Assembly: GCA_039881145.1 (NCBI GenBank) | Contig: JAYKKI010000138.1 | Coordinates: 983,501 to 1,047,500 of the forward strand | DNA length: 64,000 nt | From: Druceiella hillmani | Lineage: Eukaryota > Arthropoda > Insecta > Lepidoptera > Hepialidae | Reading direction: 5' to 3' | In this document: piece by piece, positions 25,097-38,787 of the stretch | How the letters are laid out: each line of letters opens with the position of its first letter | Position numbering within the stretch: position 1 is the first letter of the stretch | The notes under the pieces: generated by a model | Told to the model about the DNA's origin: nothing | Databases searched by the model: none | Seen by the model: only the letters and a program-made list of their open reading frames with translations | Translations under genes and position numbers: made by a program

Positions 25097-25118
25097 TATA
25101 TATATATATATATATATA
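25097..25118. repeat. short (TA)n microsatellite
   Basis: About 22 bp of alternating TA. Confidence 0.9.
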
Positions 25119-25860
25119 CCTGTATATTCTATACTCATCTCCATAAAACCGAATACATGTATAACATATTTCAGAAACCAGTGGAGTAATTGAAACGTAA
25201 AAGCAACACAAATAAACAGACAAACAAACTGAAAATATAAATCTGCCTCGTTTGAAGTTAAATACTAGTTTGGAATAATTAAAATACGTAATAAATATAC
25301 GCTTAACCTTCTTTTCTTTTACGTACTATATCATAATGAATATAAATTTTATATACTCAAAAACAAAATTACTTTTTAATTGTTGAAGTCATGAGTGGGT
25401 ACGAGGTTCGTTTTTTTAGAAAAGTTTCCTTTTTAGGTACCTACACTATGTTCCTTCATATTTAACTTACGCATTTTTGTTCTATTCTAGTATTGCGACT
25501 AATTTTCACTAAATTTACTCCTATGGTTGACTGAAGCGAAAAAACACTAAATTTTGGAAAGTTATATTAATGGTCATGTTAACTTTAGAAAGGACACGAA
25601 GCAATTTTTATATAAATAGTTTATAAGAAATTGAGTGTTACAAGGAACCTAATCTGCGTGGGTTCAAAATATGAAGATAATAATCAACCTAATTTTGGCC
25701 CTCTAATCATCATATATCTCCAGTTATTATTTCTAGAGCTAGATTGAACGATTATTTCGTAATAAAGTATTTAAAAGAAAATAACCAAGATATATTGGTA
25801 TTAATGCACATTGAATTTAATTTTGAATTTGCTGTTATGGAATTGCGTTTATAATGACTA

Positions 25861-25925
25861 CAATTTATTTATTTATTTTTGACATCGGTGGGCTTGTTGC
25901 TACAGGAATAATATATTCCAGCCAT
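25861..25925 (-). mobile_element. possible 5'-truncated SINE fragment
   Basis: TTTATTTATTTATTTTT (a tail on the - strand) followed by GGTGGGCTTGTTGCTACAGG resembles the tail-proximal part of the SINE copies at 38788 and 54459 (GGCGGGCTTATTGCTACGAG). No head with a B box follows, so this would be a 3' fragment only. Confidence 0.4.
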
Positions 25926-27596
25926 AAAGGATAGATATGACAATTTATTTTGTAAAGTCAGCAAAAAGTTTAATGTGACTGAACAAAAATATTTAGAAGA
26001 AAAACAAATTGAATAAACAAAAAGTGGCTTATGAGTCAAATATTACGAGAAGTAGTACGTCTTTGAACTACGCTTGAAAACATTTGACAAGGCGATTGGT
26101 TTTCTGTGTCATGATGCAGTAGTTTTATAACTTTTTTTGGTTCTAAAGCTTTACTAAACATGACAATACTTTCCAGAGAATAGAGATAATCTATACTATA
26201 TTCTTGAAATTAAGTAACAAGCCAGTAATTAAATTTTTATCCCAGCAAATCTAGGACTAATTATTGATTTAAAATACAGGATTGCGACTGTAAGAAAGCA
26301 GAGTCGATCATGAGTTTTATTTTTGTTCTTGATTTAAATAGTATTGAAGATTAAATTTCCAAAAACTATAACAATTTATAATGATACAAACAAAAACTTT
26401 AAAACATGAAAGCTTTTTGATCCACCTGTAATAAGTTTAAGGAACACTCAGCATTTACAGTAGTTTTACATCATGGAGATAACAATCGCAAAAAAATCGC
26501 CAATAATATTAGCAAGGCGTAAAAATTAATTAATCCTCGAAGCAACAATTGTGGGGCAGATGGTTTATTGTAAAAAAAATAAACAATATATTCAGTTCCG
26601 GTTATTTGGCTCTGACCAATCTCTTATTATTGAAACATATAAAAAAGTTGATCGAATCATAAACTTCAGGAAAAATTTTTGAAAGATGTAAGGAACGGGA
26701 AAACATTCCATTAGTACGTATAGCCACTCGATTTGCAAACACATAATTTCAATATAGGCGTCATTTAAAATTTCCAAGGATTCTTCCGAAGTACACTTTT
26801 CTCGCGATCTATGTTATATGTATATATGATACTAACTGTGCTTGCGACTTCGATCGTGTAAAATTCACTGGTAATTATTGTTTAGAATAAACGCCAAACG
26901 CAAAATTATAGACAAAGGATGAAAGATGAATGGAAAAAATTGATAATTTTTTTTTTAAATCAACACATACTAACACTTAATTTTTCATAGACCTAAAACT
27001 TACAATTATCGCCATGAGGAGGCGTAAACTAGACATTTATTTTGATATTACACGTCAAAAACAAGATTAAAAAAAATAATATATAAAAAACCCAGACAAA
27101 AAGACAGGTAAACATTTAAAAACAGGTTCGCTTTTTATTAATTTATATTTCTATACTTCTTTATTATTATATTTCTATTGTTATTCTCTATACTAAATCA
27201 CTCCTTGTAAAATGTTTTCTATGTACAGAATTCACTCTGTCACAATTTTATTACGCGTAGATTCAGGACATTTTTCTGAAATCAAGTACTGGTTTTAAGA
27301 CATTTTTATTTCACCTTTTCCATTCATCATTCTGCATGTTCGTTTGTAATATCTTCGTAGCTCTCATAGTTTAACAACTATTTTCCGCAAAACTATTATT
27401 TAATTTTTATCACTCTAATCGTGCCCCACAAACCTCCAAAATACTTATTTGTTTGTCAATCAAAACACTCGAGGAGATGGCAAATCGATTGCTATAAGTT
27501 TTTTTAAAGACTTGAAATAATTCAAGGAAATTAGATTTATGTATCATTGAGACAAATATGAAGTACATTGCGATAAATTTGATCAAACTTTCAATA

Positions 27597-27715
27597 GTGT
27601 TAAAAATACTTTGATCATTAAATTTAAAAATGCACAGAAAGTCTTGATACCTTTTTAAAAAAGGCTTTCTTTCAGTGCATTTTTCGATTCGCTGATTTTA
27701 AATATTTTTAACATT
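27597..27715. mobile_element. palindromic MITE-like element
   Basis: Two roughly 58-bp arms meet at CCTTTTTAAAAAAGG. Outer ends GTGTTAAAAATA and TATTTTTAACAT match in inverted orientation, as do inner AAAAATGCACAGAAAG and CTTTCAGTGCATTTTT. Arms are roughly 75% complementary. No coding capacity. Flanking target duplication not resolved. Confidence 0.7.
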
Positions 27716-30700
27716 AAATAACGTCTAATAATACAAAATTGTGTGCTAGGTCTAATACTATTTTAGAGTTAGTCGAAAATTCTTTTAGAATTGGCTCTTT
27801 TGTGCTGCTAGGATTCGTACAATTATAATTTGGATTTGGTTTGTAATATTAACCTGTACAATACACAAACACACAGAGAAATGTAAATTGCCAAAAATTA
27901 TTGGTCGGGTTGAATATATAAGAAATATATATTTTTTAATTTTTCACATTGTCTTAACACAGATATTTAATGTATACTTTACATGCAATGGAAATGTCTG
28001 GTGACTGCTAACACGTACATCCACGAAAGTTAAATATTTTGTCTTATCATGTAAAGTAAGAATATAGTAGAGAACTGAAATATAGCATTTAATATTAGTT
28101 CCATCTGGGATTTCAACACAGTATAAAAAGCAAGAATTTTTTTCTCTGCTCAAAATATCCACAAATATATCACGAACACAAAAGTACGCTTAAAAGTTAA
28201 TAGCAACACCATTCAGTTATAAGTATTTAATTAAATTTTGAACTTTTATTTTCGGTAAATAAAATGAAACTTTTTTTTAAACTCAAATACCGTACATGTA
28301 GTCCGGATTTTCAGTATTTGATGGTTTATTAATTTAGAGGATAATGATAACTCTCAAAACGTCACATCCGTTTTGGTGCATTTCGTAAGAGGTCGTTTTA
28401 CGGATATCCTTGTGGAAAGTATCTTTTTCGTTACCATTAACTGTAGGAAAGTCAGGTCACCGAGTTTTAATTTTAGTAACAAATTGTTGAATATCTTATA
28501 CTTAAATATTGTGTAATAATATTTTCCAACGCTAGTCTTTTAACCGCGGTTCTCTGACATTAACTTGGTGTTTTAAGTGCTTTAAACTCTTTTCTCTTAT
28601 AAATTATACACTAATAGGATGCCACAACAAAGACTTAATAAAAATAATCCACTTGGACACACCCGCCTTCCCCTCGTAAATAGATACAATCACTTCGGCG
28701 TAAAATCTCTTTGATTCTATTAACCCATTGTTAAATTGTTCACCTACGTGAAAATGATCCTGGAATTCTCCTTTCCTTGTAGACTAATACACACATAATA
28801 TACTTTATTAAAAGAGGATTTACATAACACTTTTTCATAGCAATAATTACCACCGTGGAAATATAACTTGCGTACACCCGCCGGCTTTATCGAGGAATAT
28901 GAAAGCGAGATCACTGAGGCGAAAATCGACGAATGAATATTGGCCCTTATCTATGTTCCACTCAATAGGGCTCAACGTAGTATCACCTCTGTTAAAGTAG
29001 TCAAATATAAGTTTTTCTGAATTTTTATCAGGGTTGTATTAAATCACTTTCAATACAGGTGTTGGGTGCGGTTTAAAATGAAATTTGAATATTTATATCT
29101 TGTTTTGAATATGCAAGAACAGTTGGCGGAGTTGATAATTGTTTGAGGTGCATGAAGTGGAATTATGTTGGAATGTTAGAAGGGAATACAAGTGGATGAT
29201 TTCCATTTATAAAATATATTTTCAATTTAGGAAAAAATAAAGTTATGCACTTCATTTTAACATAAATATGCAAAAACACATATGCTTATTTACACGGGTT
29301 CTGAAAACTGATATTGATTATGTTTTTCATGTAAAATATATTGTTTTACGCCAAAAAGTTCTTTTGAAATAAATTTTAAATGTTTAATGAATATAGGTAT
29401 CATTATTAACATACTTTTTGTGAAAATTACACTTTTCACATTTAAATGATATACCATTAGGACCGAAATTATTCATGAAAAGACCTACGTAAAAAGCGGC
29501 AAAGTGTGAATTATGGTTTTACCAATCATTTCCGACAGCTCACATCATTAACGGACAGCTCACATCATTCACATTATTCATTTTTAGTTTGAAATTAAAA
29601 AGATCAACAACCTTTAAATATTTGTAAACCAGATGGTTTCTTTTGTCACCTCGATATTACAACATTAAAAACAATTATATTCTTAAAACATATTGTTTCT
29701 CTAATTAAAAAAAAAACAAATTATTAACAATTTTGACATTAATTTGCTAGATTCTCCCATGATCAAATATTTTATCAATGAAAATCTTTAGTGACACAAG
29801 TTACAAACCAAGTTAAATAATTTTAGCTAAATGAAAATGATTGTAGTATTGAATTTACCATTTGGATATAATCGACAGATTAATTGTACACTCAGATTTG
29901 TTAATAGTTGGCTTAAATCATGATTGATTTTACGGTCCATAGAGTATGATTGTAGAATACTTAAATATCAAAAATTACGAAAATCGTCAGTGACAGAGCG
30001 ATTAGTACGTAAAGTATTAATAATTGGCTCCAAATACGTTAGAAGTACTTAGATTCTAAAAAAAAACTTATATTTGTTCAGTTAGTGAAACATTGTTCAG
30101 ATTCATCATAAAATTGATACCAAGTTTTTGTAGAAAATAAAATTTTGTGGAATTATGAGTTTACTTAGTGTTATATTTTCAGACGGTTCTGGAAAAAGAA
30201 TCTCATTGCAAATTTGGTAATGGAAAAATTTCTACAACATTTGACACATTGTAATTAAAAAAGATAAAAGCTTTAACAAAATGTTTTTTGTACTTCTAAC
30301 AACAAGAACTTAATTCTTTACAAAAACCTTTCAAAAATCTTTTTTACAAAATGTAAAGTTTACAAGATATTTTTGGGAGAATGTTTTTACCGAGATGATG
30401 GGTAAAGTCCAAAAACACCCCCATCATGTCAACTTACAATTAGATTCAGAAGACATTTCCTCAAAAGTATGTCGACAGACTTGCATTACGAATTTATTAA
30501 ATAAAATATAGACGACATCTAGGCAGATATTCTCCAATACATTTATCAGCCCAACACGGAAGTAGCTGGAAATGACAGGAAAAGGCGTGTACATGTCGAA
30601 AGTTTACAGCCCGAAATAGAGTTTTATTGTACTCCGGAGGGTATATGATATAATGACAAGGGATGAACGTGTAAAGAAAGAAAAGGTGTTCGGTTGGACG

Positions 30701-32200
30701 TTCCGATAGAGTTGTTTACGGTGAGATTATATGTTCGATTTAATTTCATGGAGGTTTAAATATTCCGGTATTCAGTTTTGTATGACATTGTTTTCGCGTA
30801 TCGATCATAGTAAAGTTTATTTCACATTTCGGAGGTAAAATTATTTTCATATATTCAGAATATATTCAGAATATTTATTTTAATATATCAATGTTACGTA
30901 AAGCTCAGCCAACTGTGATTGTAAACATTTAATTACTTCTAACCAAAATTTAATTTCCTAATACAATCAGTTTATTGGGAAGGAAAACCCATTGGATGAG
31001 TATTAGTTTCAGCCACAGCTAAAATCGAAAAAATACTTGCTACTTATATTTATACACATATTGACTGGTTACATGCAGCCTATTTTTAAAGAGGTGATTG
31101 TTTAGCTGATTGCATAAAATTGTATTACAGGGTGGGCTTGTTCCTAGGGGTTTTGTTTTTGAAGAGATTTGAACATCGTTTTTTTTAGAACTTAGACTTT
31201 TTCACTTAAAATTCACATGCTTTTATTAGCTTCACTAGCATATAGTTATGTATGTAAACAAACCTAGCAAGTCGATTTTTACCCAGTTCATATTGTTGCA
31301 TCGATTTTAAATATTCTAATTTTTTCTAATTTTGATGACAATGCAGTAGTATGGTACCACTAAGCTGATATGATGGTAGAAGATAGAGGTGATCACATGA
31401 ACTTCGCAATGGCTAAAAATAAACCCACATAGTTTGGGCTAGTTTGATTTGTCTCTATGAGTCCATTGGTCACGTATTATATTATGAAGATTTAATGATG
31501 GAGGAGGAAAGTGGTGATGGGAACCTCTCATTATCTCATAATAATCCCATCAAGTTAAGGATTATTTGGCTTTCCTCAGTGTATACTTCAGTAATATAGA
31601 GTATATCATTGGCGACTCGACTATGATATTCTAATTACCCTAATTCACAAAATTACTAAGATTAGTAACGGTAGACCACTTAGGACGAAAACCGTGCTAG
31701 CAGTCTGTCAGCTGGCATAAAAATTGACAATATATGCAGTGATACAAAATGGGTTCAAGTGCCTTAGCAAATATAGATAATGTTTATTTAATTGAAATTT
31801 AGAACCAGATTTAAGAACCAAGAAAATATTATTTTGTATTAATTACAAAAATATATTAAACAAAAGTCTCTAGTCAGTCAATGTGTAAAAATAAAAGAAA
31901 TGAATTATAAAAAGTAAAACATACAGATAAGGATTCCGTTTTGATCTTTAGAGGTGTAGACCTTCTCTTAATAAAAAAACCAAAAAAAGTTGTGCAATAT
32001 CAGGCCTTTTTTGTTTTTATGACAATAAATACTTCCAAGTCGAAAACCATCTCGTTTATAGCCACTTGTTCAAATACCGTTTGTCGACTTATAGTCCATG
32101 GTGGTTAATAAAATATCATGATCAACTGAGTCACTTTCGGAAGGTTCATTTACCCTTATAATGAACCTGTCAAAAGTTTCGTGCTAAAGATATGATTTCA

Positions 32201-32202
<2 letters not shown>
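27716..32202. other. AT-rich noncoding stretch
   Basis: A 20-bp tandem duplication at 29534-29573 (GACAGCTCACATCATT repeated) is the only repeat resolved. G+C-richer patches at 28650-28700, 28860-28990 and 30520-30680 have no recognisable coding content. Confidence 0.45.

Positions 32203-32272
<70 letters not shown>
32203..32272. repeat. (AT)n microsatellite
   Basis: About 70 bp of alternating AT with one C interruption near 32236. The frame through it on the - strand (Tyr-Ile repeats) is an artefact. Confidence 0.97.
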
Positions 32273-32274
<2 letters not shown>

Positions 32275-33816
32275 CGGAGGAAAGTTATACCTATGGCTTT
32301 TTGTAAATATTAATATTTGTAATAAAAATACGCGATAAAGAATATTGTAGACCAATCCTACCCAGTTCTTTCAAATAGACACATTTTTATATAAATTTAA
32401 TATTTCTGTCCCAGTCTACCTAGATAAATCAATCCTTAGAAGATATTCAAATTACTTTTATATCGTTCTAATAGATGTTGACATTGATTCAACTTGCTTT
32501 AGTTACTGACACCAGTATAAAATTGAAAATAAACATGATTTCAATGAAAAATTATTTTTTAACGTAACAGCCCAATCTACCATCAACCCATCCATCAGCC
32601 GGGCTGACCTAAGTTCCATTGTCGAGGTAACAGTTGGTTATTGACCACGAGCAACTTCACTGCGGCATTCGTATTGTGACACGAATTTGTCGTATTTACT
32701 CGTACATTCATTCAGAAATGTTGTTAGGAACGTAATCTGAACGTAACCTTAACGAATATTTTCCGAATATAACGCCGTTATGTAAAATTTGCTCGTGGGG
32801 ACTAATTTAATGAAGTGATCTCTGAATTCGATCCCTACTTCTAATATTGTTAGACATTGGTTGGTGATCTGAAAACGGTCCGAAATTTAATAATTTTAGG
32901 CAAAAATTGGTGATCTGAAAGTGGTCTGAATTATATCACTACTTGTTTCACATATTAATGCCTTTCTATAAATTTTCAACTTAATTATGGATATGTTTTT
33001 AAAGTCATACTTTTGAGATTTTTCCCACAATATATCTAGAAGTATCCTTCGTAGATTATAAAAAAATTTTGGAATAATTATGACTTGTATTTTTTTAAAT
33101 CGAAACAAAGCGGACACGTTAAATTAAGGGAAAAAAAAACAAATATTTTACTTAACTTAGAATATTTTACTTATCTAAAATTTTCTACAGACATTTTGGT
33201 CATAAACTTTTTGTAATCTGCTATATTACTGTGCCAAATGTTATGTTTTCAAAAGCTTATTTGACTTCGTTAGTATACCTGACTAATTTCTAAGCAATTG
33301 TATCCAGTAAAAGCATATGACCAATGGATGTAGGGATAAATAGAAAGGACGTTGCTATAATTTTAATTCTAAATGGAAATTAAATTTGAATAACGGACAA
33401 AGCATTTCACGACTTGACAGAGAGTTATGAGAAAATCATGAGAAACAAACAAAATAAAGGATCACCTTCCATAAAACTTATTTCTTTGTTTATTTTCAAC
33501 GAAGCGTAAGCGATAGCCTCTTCAACGAAATCGGTAAGTCAACAGGATATCTGATTTTTAATTTAAATTTTGTTGTATAATTTGAGGAGAAAAAATGTAA
33601 AAGACAAGGAAAAACTTCTGTTGCAGATGGTTTTCCGAGACTTTTGAATAAAGGCTTTATATAAAGCTGTATTCGCCTAATTGTTTAACTGATTAATAAA
33701 AAATTGCAAGTAATATCGGGAAACATCTTAAGATGAAGTAAAAAAGTAAGTATTGAATATATTTGGCTTTAATTTTTAAAAAATTCATTTTAACTTAATT
33801 TCTATTAACATCAAAT
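32273..33816. other. AT-rich stretch
   Basis: A 24-bp unit TTGGTGATCTGAAA(A/G)(C/T)GGT is repeated at 32860 and 32907. A short exon-like segment lies at 32571-32626 (see findings). No gene supported. Confidence 0.45.
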
Positions 33817-34027
33817 GAAACTACGTGACATAGTATTATATCTACTTTAATTAAATTCTTAACCGTGGCCTAGGTTTCGTTGTATGACAAAATATTCAGG
33901 TAATAATTTGAAGAGATCTTTTCAAATCTCTTCGAATTTTCCACCTGGAGTTGTTGTCATACACCGAAAACTAGGTTATGGTTAAGCATTTAAATAAACT
34001 AGATATAACACTACATCGCGTAGTTTC
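33817..34027. mobile_element. 211-bp foldback MITE
   Basis: An almost complete palindrome. GAAACTACGTGACATAGT at the left end faces its inverted partner ending CGTAGTTTC at the right. Inner matched blocks include TTATATCTA, TTCTTAACC / GGTTAAGCA, TGTATGACA / TGTCATACA and GAAGAGAT / ATCTCTTC around an 8-base centre near 33922. No coding capacity. A half copy at 38438-38484 shows that it is a family. Terminal inverted repeats of ~100 bp fit a foldback-type MITE. Superfamily is undetermined because no clear target duplication is visible. Confidence 0.88.
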
Positions 34028-34491
34028 TTTTAGCTGTGTATAAAAATTAAGTTATAATGACTTTATTTTATGACGATACACATTAAGGCGTTATTTAGGT
34101 AATGGAACATAACATATTTATATAAGGATAATATTATGCTGCTTTAAAATATACGTTTTAACGAACTACGGAGTCTCAGGAGTCAATAGTGATTAAGAAT
34201 TTGCTGAATAAACGTAAGTAGGATAGAAAGAAACCGACAAATCCATAAATATAACAAAAAGACGACTCTGAAATGAAATTCCGCCTATTGTCTTATTTAA
34301 ATACATCTACTGGTATGTTACATTTTCACAATGAGATAATTGTCCATAGTCGCTTCTCTACTTTCTTTAAGTTATATATTCATATTCTATTGTATCATAA
34401 CACTTCTTATTTACCATAACTTTTATATTTCGGAATTGGCATTCTATTTTCATTATCATACCACTAAAACTTTTGTTAATATTTTAATTTG

Positions 34492-34492
<1 letters not shown>
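34028..34492. other. AT-rich noncoding stretch
   Basis: Nothing recognised. Confidence 0.5.

Positions 34493-34560
<68 letters not shown>
34493..34560. repeat. (TA)n microsatellite
   Basis: About 63 bp of uninterrupted TA ending in CACACA. Confidence 0.97.
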
Positions 34561-34564
<4 letters not shown>

Positions 34565-36891
34565 ATCATGGTAATACATGTGAAAGGGCTATTCGTAAGT
34601 GTCGCATAATGGGAAGGGTACCATATCTCCAGAGACAAACCGATAAATAGGCAAAAAGTATGTCAAACTTATACAACCCCCTACCCCACCTTCCTTCACC
34701 AATATTTTATTTTAGAAACTGCTGAATTTGGGATTATATACAAATCAGGTTTTTAGAAAACCTACTCAAAGAATACGAGAAAGTAAAACTATGATTCTAG
34801 ATTCCATAATTTTTGAGACATTCATGATAACTTAAATATCTAATAACTTAAATCTCCCCGCTCTACCAAATTACATTTAAAATTTTATTAATATTTACAT
34901 GAGAATGTAATGTTTTTATGTAAATTTTAAATACATTATACATTTAGATTTTTAAATAATTCAAATTAAAATCATGGATTATAATATTTACAGTAACATC
35001 AAATTTCTGTCATAAGTAAGGTGAAATGAAATGACGCCGGCTTTTATCTCCACATTTAATGCATGTAACCATCTCGAGATACATTAATTCGGTCTTGCTG
35101 CAGGCAGACGACAATTGTTTAAGCCAAATTCTGACAGAATTAGTCTGATAGGAAAGGTGTGCCTAATTTTACAAACTTACTCAAAAGACTATTTTTCACC
35201 TTCACAAATTCACTTTCTCTTAGTTGCTTTCATGAAAACATATAATTTAAATGTAATATGTTTCATGATAATCCTCTCAAAGAGTTTGTAAATTAGATAT
35301 TTTTTAAGAATTCGTTTAAGTACTAACTCATTCACTTAGAACCTGTGGTATGTTTTGCAAGAGTAGAAATATAAAAATTAAGCTCTATATTTTCTTAACC
35401 TTTAAATCTGATTGTCTGTAACCATTGCAAAATTGTATCCAACAATATTGTAATATTTATTATAAAATGTAAAGTTCGGCTACACTATAAAATTACCAAC
35501 CGGCCATTAATGAGGAAAGAATGGGTAATCTTTATGACATAGTAATACAAATCTACATAAAAAAAAATATTTGTTGGTACGTCACAAAGCTAAAGGAAAT
35601 ATACGGCATAAAATACATGAGATCTAGCCAAACTTACGGCAGCGCGTAGCATGAAAAACGAAAGACCGTTTCGAGTAATGAATTAAATGGACGACGTTTG
35701 GATACATCCTTTTTTAAAATTAATATCCGTATTTTTTCTGCTTAAGTGAAACAAGTCATAAAATATGTCTCCATAGGTTTAATTTTATTTGCTTTTGTAA
35801 TCATAAATCTGCACTCGACAGGCAGCATTTATAATTTTTTATAATTTTTTTAACCAAATAATAAATTATTGATTTAAATGTTAAGTGTTATTTGAAAAAA
35901 ACTTTTGGGTTCAAATAAATTAAGAAAATATCGTATTCAGGTTATATTTAAAACTTTTATTAAGCATGCTGTACTGGCACACAAAAGAAATACTTCTTCT
36001 ATCTCAAAACAAAAGATAAAGTATCATAACTTCATTTTGAGTAAAACTTTTAGCTAAGTTATAGCTATATTAAAATATTTTATAAAAAGTAACAAAAAAT
36101 ATAAAAATTTAAATAAAACAAATTTTAATAAAATTTAAATAACACAATTATTATAAACATCCGGGAAGTCAGTCTGGAGATATCAATGTTATTATTATCA
36201 TCAGAATTATTATCATCATCATGTATTTAAGTTTACTTTCTCTTATTTTTATTTGTAATTTTATTTAAAAAGATACGTTAAATGGCAATTATACAGATGT
36301 ATATGTAGTTCTATCATGTTATAATATAATAAAACACCAGATTAGAGTTACGAACGATGAATAAATTATTTGCTAAAAACAAAATGGCCAATTAAACTTC
36401 ATGACGTAATAAGGAGAAAAATAAGATTAGGAATTATAGTTTAAATACATTTTTAGTCAAAACTGCAATATTTAGTTGTCGGGCTCATTTTGAGAATTTT
36501 TTTGAATAATCTGTCGCATTTAGCGTCTGCCTTATTCATGAACATAACCTCTTCTCTCTCTCGATTTAAAGGAATTAAAGAAGTTGAAAGTAGTCAACAT
36601 ATGTTGGTGAAATTCTGAATTAGAAATACACACACATATTTTTTATTTATTTAGATCCTGAATCGAATGAGTTTTTCGTGACAAACGCAATTTCCCTATT
36701 TTTTATTTTATTTTTTTGAAATATTTAACCATTGATTTTTGATCATTTTCAGAAACTCCGTGGTTCTAACCTTATAATTTAGGAAGATTTTTTCAAAACA
36801 GCTTTGTGAAATTAAATGCGTACCTTTCTTATACTGCGTCACAATAAAATTCAGTGAGCATATCAGTCAACAAAAAATTATAATTAATAAA
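34561..36891. other. AT-rich noncoding stretch
   Basis: At 34815-34865 TTTTTGAGACATTCATGATA and CTCCCCGCTCT echo 3738-3785. A bulged inverted repeat (CATGAAAACATAT / ATATGTTTCATG) sits at 35232-35272. ATT/ATC triplet runs lie at 36188-36222. No gene supported. Confidence 0.45.
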
Positions 36892-37180
36892 TGAAATTTA
36901 AAATAAGAAGCTGACTTAATTTCTTTAAGGTTTGTTTGCTTACGATGGTTTTGAATTGATTAAATAGATAGTCTTATGAGTAAAACCTCTCATTTCCTAA
37001 CCTCTCATTTATTTGTCAGCATTTATCTTTTTCAAATATTCGTTAATATTGAGAAACACAACTAGTACTGTAATAACATTTTTATTGGTTTTCAAATTTT
37101 GTATTAAACTCGGTTTCAAACGATTTAAATTTTTAGCAAACTTACAGGAATACCTCTAAGCTTGCGCAACACCAGTATTC
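36892..37180 (+). repeat. 289-bp repeat, left copy of inverted pair
   Basis: Inverted counterpart of 42231-42515. Shared blocks include GAAATTTAAAATAAGAAGCT, TTGCTTACGATGGTTTTGAA, AGATAGTCTTATGAGTAA, TGTCAGCATTTATCTTTTTC and CAGGAATACCTCTAAGCTTG. Similarity is roughly 90%. The left copy has an extra local duplication of CCTCTCATTT. Similarity stops sharply at both ends, so this is a defined unit. It has no coding content. Confidence 0.92.
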
Positions 37181-38272
37181 TGTTTTCTGTTAGTATGTTT
37201 TCTGATATTTATCTTTTTCTGTTTTCGCAGTTTTAAACTGGTGGTGCTTCTTGTCATAGATTTTATTTATTCTATTGTACTTTTACGCGGATAACGAGAG
37301 GTAAATATAATTGATAGTAATCCATTTAAAAATAATTAAAAAATCGTTTCACATATCTACATATTTCAGTACACACGAGTTATTGTTACATTTAATCGTA
37401 AATGCAAAAAAGATTTACATGTATCTAATATATAATCGCAATCAATCATTATCCAACTTATAACGTGCTGGTATGTATAAATGGTTGAACAACTATACTG
37501 CATTCCTATAACAAGAGAAATGGAATTGCAAAGCAGTTAATAGTAACATGTGATTGTTCTACACTAACTGTTCTAACTAGAGCTATATACTAAACTATAA
37601 TTAAAAAATACCTCAACTTTAATACGACTGAAACTGGATTAGCACAGAATACCCGTGCGAGTTGTCAACACTGAAATTTTTAAATTGTGTCTACAGCCCT
37701 TCTCAGGATAACTCTGTAGACAGCAACAAGTTCAGTGATTGATGTTGTAACAGTTTCATAATAACTTGCTAATTAATGTTCGCTTAAACACTGAAACGCT
37801 GTCTGTTAACTTTATCGGGTTAGACGAAAATGAACTTTCGATATTGACATCGGCGCCGTGGTGTGACCGATCGGATCATACACAGGTGGTCGACCAAGTT
37901 AAGAAGTTCTGGTATGCCATAAACTGGGAAATGTTTTCATGTGATGAAACGTATTTAAATATGGGTGCCGCATATCTAAACAATTAATGGGTCTTATATA
38001 TAACATAATCAAACTCCACAATACTACCAGGTAATAATTTATATCAGACCCGCTTCACATTCAAAATTTTAAACATTTTGTACAGATCAAATTATGGAAG
38101 GAGCAAAGGTATTTTGGAAAAAGTTAATTTTTCTGTTATTCCCTTTATTTAATTGGAAGAAAATTTAAATTAAATTTTGATTTAGATGGTTACAATTTTT
38201 GCTAATTGTTCACTTGATAACAAATTGACACATATTTTTATATAATTTATCGTGTAATTGCAAATAATAGTT

Positions 38273-38274
<2 letters not shown>
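37181..38274. other. interior of inverted pair, AT-rich
   Basis: A 73-codon frame at 37766-37987 (+) with a fairly mixed composition is not recognised. No other structure. Confidence 0.45.
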
Positions 38275-38327
<53 letters not shown>

Positions 38328-38329
38328 TA
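38275..38329. repeat. (TA)n microsatellite
   Basis: About 45 bp of alternating TA followed by an imperfect TATATATTATA extension. Confidence 0.95.
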
Positions 38330-38437
38330 TACATATTACAATAATTCATATCTTGTAGGCAGTAACGTACATTTAAGAGTAAGAATTTTAACATATTTTG
38401 CGTTAATTTTGTAGAAATTCATTATTCATAATAAATT

Positions 38438-38484
38438 AAAACTACGTGATGTAGTATTATTTCTACTTTCTTTAAGTTCTTTAC
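38438..38484 (+). mobile_element. truncated MITE, half copy
   Basis: AAACTACGTGATGTAGTATT, then TTCTACTTT and TTCTTTACC, matches one arm of the foldback MITE at 33817-34027. The second arm is absent, so this is an end fragment. Confidence 0.75.
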
Positions 38485-38679
38485 CACAATATCAGAGTAA
38501 GAATTTTCAGATATTCAATATAAAAATTAAAATAATTTAAAAGTGCAATAAGTGAAAAAGCAATCAGTGAAAGATTAGATATTTGTTGGTAGTAAAAATA
38601 TTTTTATTTATAGTTCGTAGTAAAAATATTAATTGTTTATTAATAAATTAATTTTGAGCATATTTAATTACATTGTTTT

Positions 38680-38787
38680 TGGGTTTCGTAACCCAAAAGG
38701 AAAATAACGGTAAATAATTATTAGAAGATAATCCGTCCATATCTCCATGTGTCTGCTTTTTTACAGATACGTTTGACGCACAAACCT
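38680..38787 (+). repeat. GGTTCCGTAGCC-family repeat interrupted by SINE
   Basis: Starts GGGTTTCGTAACCCAAAAGG, continues with TCCGTCCATATC and GTGTCTGC, and ends CGCACAAACCTGAAATTT, where the SINE is inserted. Sequence after the SINE (AACATATCAACCTGG) may be its continuation. The layout resembles the 'ggttccgta...gtctgtctgtccg...gctgaaattt' repeat known from insects. Confidence 0.5.

Larger units (their letters stand above)
24758..27596. other. AT-rich stretch beyond the Helitron
   Basis: No Helitron 5' coding part is visible upstream of 24757, so the element is truncated. Contains a short (TA)n at 25097-25118 and a possible SINE fragment at 25861-25925. Other frames are short and unrecognised. 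Confidence 0.45.

Noticed and set aside
37766..37987. 73-codon frame with Trp and Cys residues
   Set aside because: Looks slightly protein-like but has no family resemblance I can name and no splice or promoter support.
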